The notes below the pieces were generated by a model, which searched no databases, was not told the origin of the DNA, and saw nothing but the letters and a program-made list of their open reading frames with translations. The translations under genes and the position numbers were made by a program. Positions 62,604 through 64,000 of a stretch of DNA of 64,000 nucleotides are shown here, piece after piece; position 1 is the stretch's first letter; each line of letters opens with the position of its first letter. The stretch is from CAYSSJ01 sp964433675. Lineage in GTDB: Bacteria > Cloacimonadota > Cloacimonadia > Cloacimonadales > TCS61. The stretch covers positions 11,401-75,400 of the forward strand of contig CAYSSJ010000013.1 of the NCBI GenBank assembly GCA_964433675.1, written 5' to 3'.

Positions 62604-63915
62604 AAGATTCCCTCCCACGGAAAAATAGTTTGATCGTAGCACCGGAAAATTTGTATTGTTCCCGGATTTTATTCATCAAATAGCGTCTGTAAAACAGATT
62701 CACCAATTTCGGATTGTTACAGAAAAAGACGAAAGTGGGTGGATTGGTCTTTATCTGAGTGCAGTAGTAAATCTTCACATGTTTACCGGTGGAATGTGAA
62801 GGCGGATAGCGGTTTATGATAGTGCGCAGAAATTCGTTCAGCTCGGATGTGGGGATACGTTTGCTGCTCTCTTTTTCTACCTCCAAAATATTGTTCATCA
62901 TATTATGCACCCGCAAGCCGGTTTTGGCAGAGACAAACATCAGCGGAGCAAACTCTACAAACGGCATCTCTGCGATGACCATCTTTTTGTATTCATTTGT
63001 CGTATTGGTATCTTTCTCCACCAAGTCCCATTTATTGAACACGAGGATGATATCCTTGAAATTCCGATGTGCATAAGAAGCGATGCGCTTATCCTGATGC
63101 GAGATCGCCTCGGTGGCATCTATAATGATTAGTACAAGCTGCGCTTGGTTTATACTCTCGATCGTGCGCATGGTGCTGAAAAATTCGACACCGTATTTGA
63201 TGCGGCTCTTTTTACGCAGACCGGCTGTGTCTATGAAAACTATCTTCCTGCCATGATAGGTGAGCTGCGTATCGATAGAATCTCGCGTAGTGCCGGGGAT
63301 ATCGGTAACAATGGTGGTATTCTCGCCTATCAATCTGTTTATGATGGACGATTTTCCCACATTCGGTTTGCCGACAATGGCAACTTTGAGCTTATCCTCA
63401 TCTTTCGCTGCCTCTCGCTTGGGGATATATTTTACGATCTCGTCCAGATAATTACCGCTATTCCGGCCGCTTACCGCAGCTACGGGAAATGGCTCGCCAA
63501 AGCCCAAACTCATGAAATCATAGACCGAGAGCTCATCTTTCTCGTTATCCACTTTGTTCACCGTGAGCAGCACTTTATCTCGATAGCGAGCCAGTATCTT
63601 GGCGATCTGCATATCCATAGCGGTGATTCCGACTTTTACATCAACGACAAAGAGGATGAGATCCGCCTCCATAATCGCTATCTCAGCTTGGAATTTTACC
63701 GCTTTTTCTATACTATCATCGGAGCGTGGGATGATGCCACCGGTGTCTACTACCACAAATTCGTAGCCGCACCATTCGGCTTCCTCATATTTTCGATCTC
63801 GGGTCACCCCTTCTTCAAAGTCCACGATCGCACTCCGCTTCTTGCAGATGCGATTGAACAATGTCGATTTACCGACATTGGGACGTCCGACTATCGCTAC
63901 TATAGATTTTTTCAT
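62584..63915 (-). CDS. der: Ribosome-associated GTPase Der (EngA)
   Basis: A 443-residue protein with two G domains in tandem and a C-terminal KH-like domain. G1 motifs are GRPNVGKST (10-18) and GKPNVGKSS (182-190). G4 is NKVD in the first and NKWD in the second. It is essential for large-subunit assembly in most bacteria. It starts the long reverse run; AAGAGGAA precedes the ATG. Confidence 0.96.
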   Translation of the reverse strand: MKKSIVAIVGRPNVGKSTLFNRICKKRSAIVDFEEGVTRDRKYEEAEWCGYEFVVVDTGGIIPRSDDSIEKAVKFQAEIAIMEADLILFVVDVKVGITAMDMQIAKILARYRDKVLLTVNKVDNEKDELSVYDFMSLGFGEPFPVAAVSGRNSGNYLDEIVKYIPKREAAKDEDKLKVAIVGKPNVGKSSIINRLIGENTTIVTDIPGTTRDSIDTQLTYHGRKIVFIDTAGLRKKSRIKYGVEFFSTMRTIESINQAQLVLIIIDATEAISHQDKRIASYAHRNFKDIILVFNKWDLVEKDTNTTNEYKKMVIAEMPFVEFAPLMFVSAKTGLRVHNMMNNILEVEKESSKRIPTSELNEFLRTIINRYPPSHSTGKHVKIYYCTQIKTNPPTFVFFCNNPKLVNLFYRRYLMNKIREQYKFSGATIKLFFRGRESYDSFHD

Positions 63916-63940
63916 ATCTTATTCCTCTTTATGCGAAAGT

Positions 63941-63969
63941 CAATCTCTAAGCTCAATTGAAATTGTCAA
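63941..63969 (-). promoter_or_regulatory. Putative promoter of der and the reverse run
   Basis: On the reverse strand TTGACA (63969-63964), 17 bases, then AGATTG (63946-63941). It has the same spacing and nnnTTG end as the promoters at 14596, 18640 and 27088. Confidence 0.45.
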
Positions 63970-64000
63970 ACTAAAATGTGTTTTGATGTAAGAGAAGCAA

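Noticed and set aside
63145..63960. 271-codon open frame on the + strand opposite der
   Set aside because: It lies wholly antisense to a strongly conserved gene, has no ribosome site or family resemblance, and reads as the mirror of der codon usage.

Overview
The window looks like the chromosome of a Gram-negative anaerobe of the FCB superphylum. Best guess is Candidatus Cloacimonadota, inferred from gene content and not from a marker-gene search. Lipopolysaccharide and outer-membrane genes are present: an LpxL-type acyltransferase, kdsD, rfaE2, and LpoB-, LPP20- and COG3014-type lipoproteins. Three exported proteins end in a type IX secretion (Por_Secre_tail) sorting domain with the YPNPF/YPNP hallmark. 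There is a Gld-type ABC transporter and a complete Bat (aerotolerance) locus. Energy genes fit fermentative life on sugars and amino acids: a ferredoxin-linked 2-oxoacid oxidoreductase and paired ATP-type and PPi-type phosphofructokinases. By eye GC is moderate to low and coding density is high, with two clear exceptions at 761-1573 and 6953-7763.

Left edge to 8 kb. A two-gene winged-helix cassette (228-760) lies behind three operator-like sites phased at 21 bp. It is followed by a repeat-rich non-coding stretch. The Gld-type operon (ATPase, permease, GldG, DUF4340; 1632-5779) converges on comEB-like deaminase and tsaB. A second non-coding stretch, 6953-7763, carries inverted copies of the same repeats.

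8-19 kb. Lipid A acyltransferase, a T9SS-tailed secreted protein, a PHP phosphoesterase, YhaM-type nuclease, WalJ-type hydrolase and a CaCA antiporter run forward. A second T9SS-tailed protein follows and ends in a strong terminator. A small reverse operon (flavin reductase, Fe-alcohol dehydrogenase) diverges from an orphan sugar-binding lipoprotein.

20-27 kb. thrS and kdsD (forward) converge on murB (reverse). Two tRNAs (Ser-GGA, Glu-CUC) and a reverse ABC ATPase-FtsX permease-YihY operon follow; that operon has a 11-bp inverted repeat at its promoter.

27-46.6 kb, all forward. Secreted endonuclease I with T9SS tail, UspA, two phosphofructokinases, a SpoVG-like protein, HflX, an aminotransferase, asd-lysC, a CNB-domain protein, AI-2E transporter, two unknown genes, nitroreductase, korDABC, the lipoprotein trio and YjbQ.

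46.6-64 kb, all reverse. One long run starts at der and continues plsY, purF, rfaE2, rseC-like, folB, folK, a GlmU-like uridylyltransferase, HIT, LytR_C, rsfS, argS and a phosphodiesterase. It closes with the Bat locus (moxR, DUF58, a DUF4381-like gene, batA-E).

No CRISPR array, rRNA, transposase, integrase or prophage gene was seen. The most unusual material is the phased operator plus two-gene cassette at the left end, the two related and partly chimeric palindromic repeat families flanking the Gld operon, the paired phosphofructokinases, and a recurring promoter shape (TTGACA, 17 bp, then nnnTTG).
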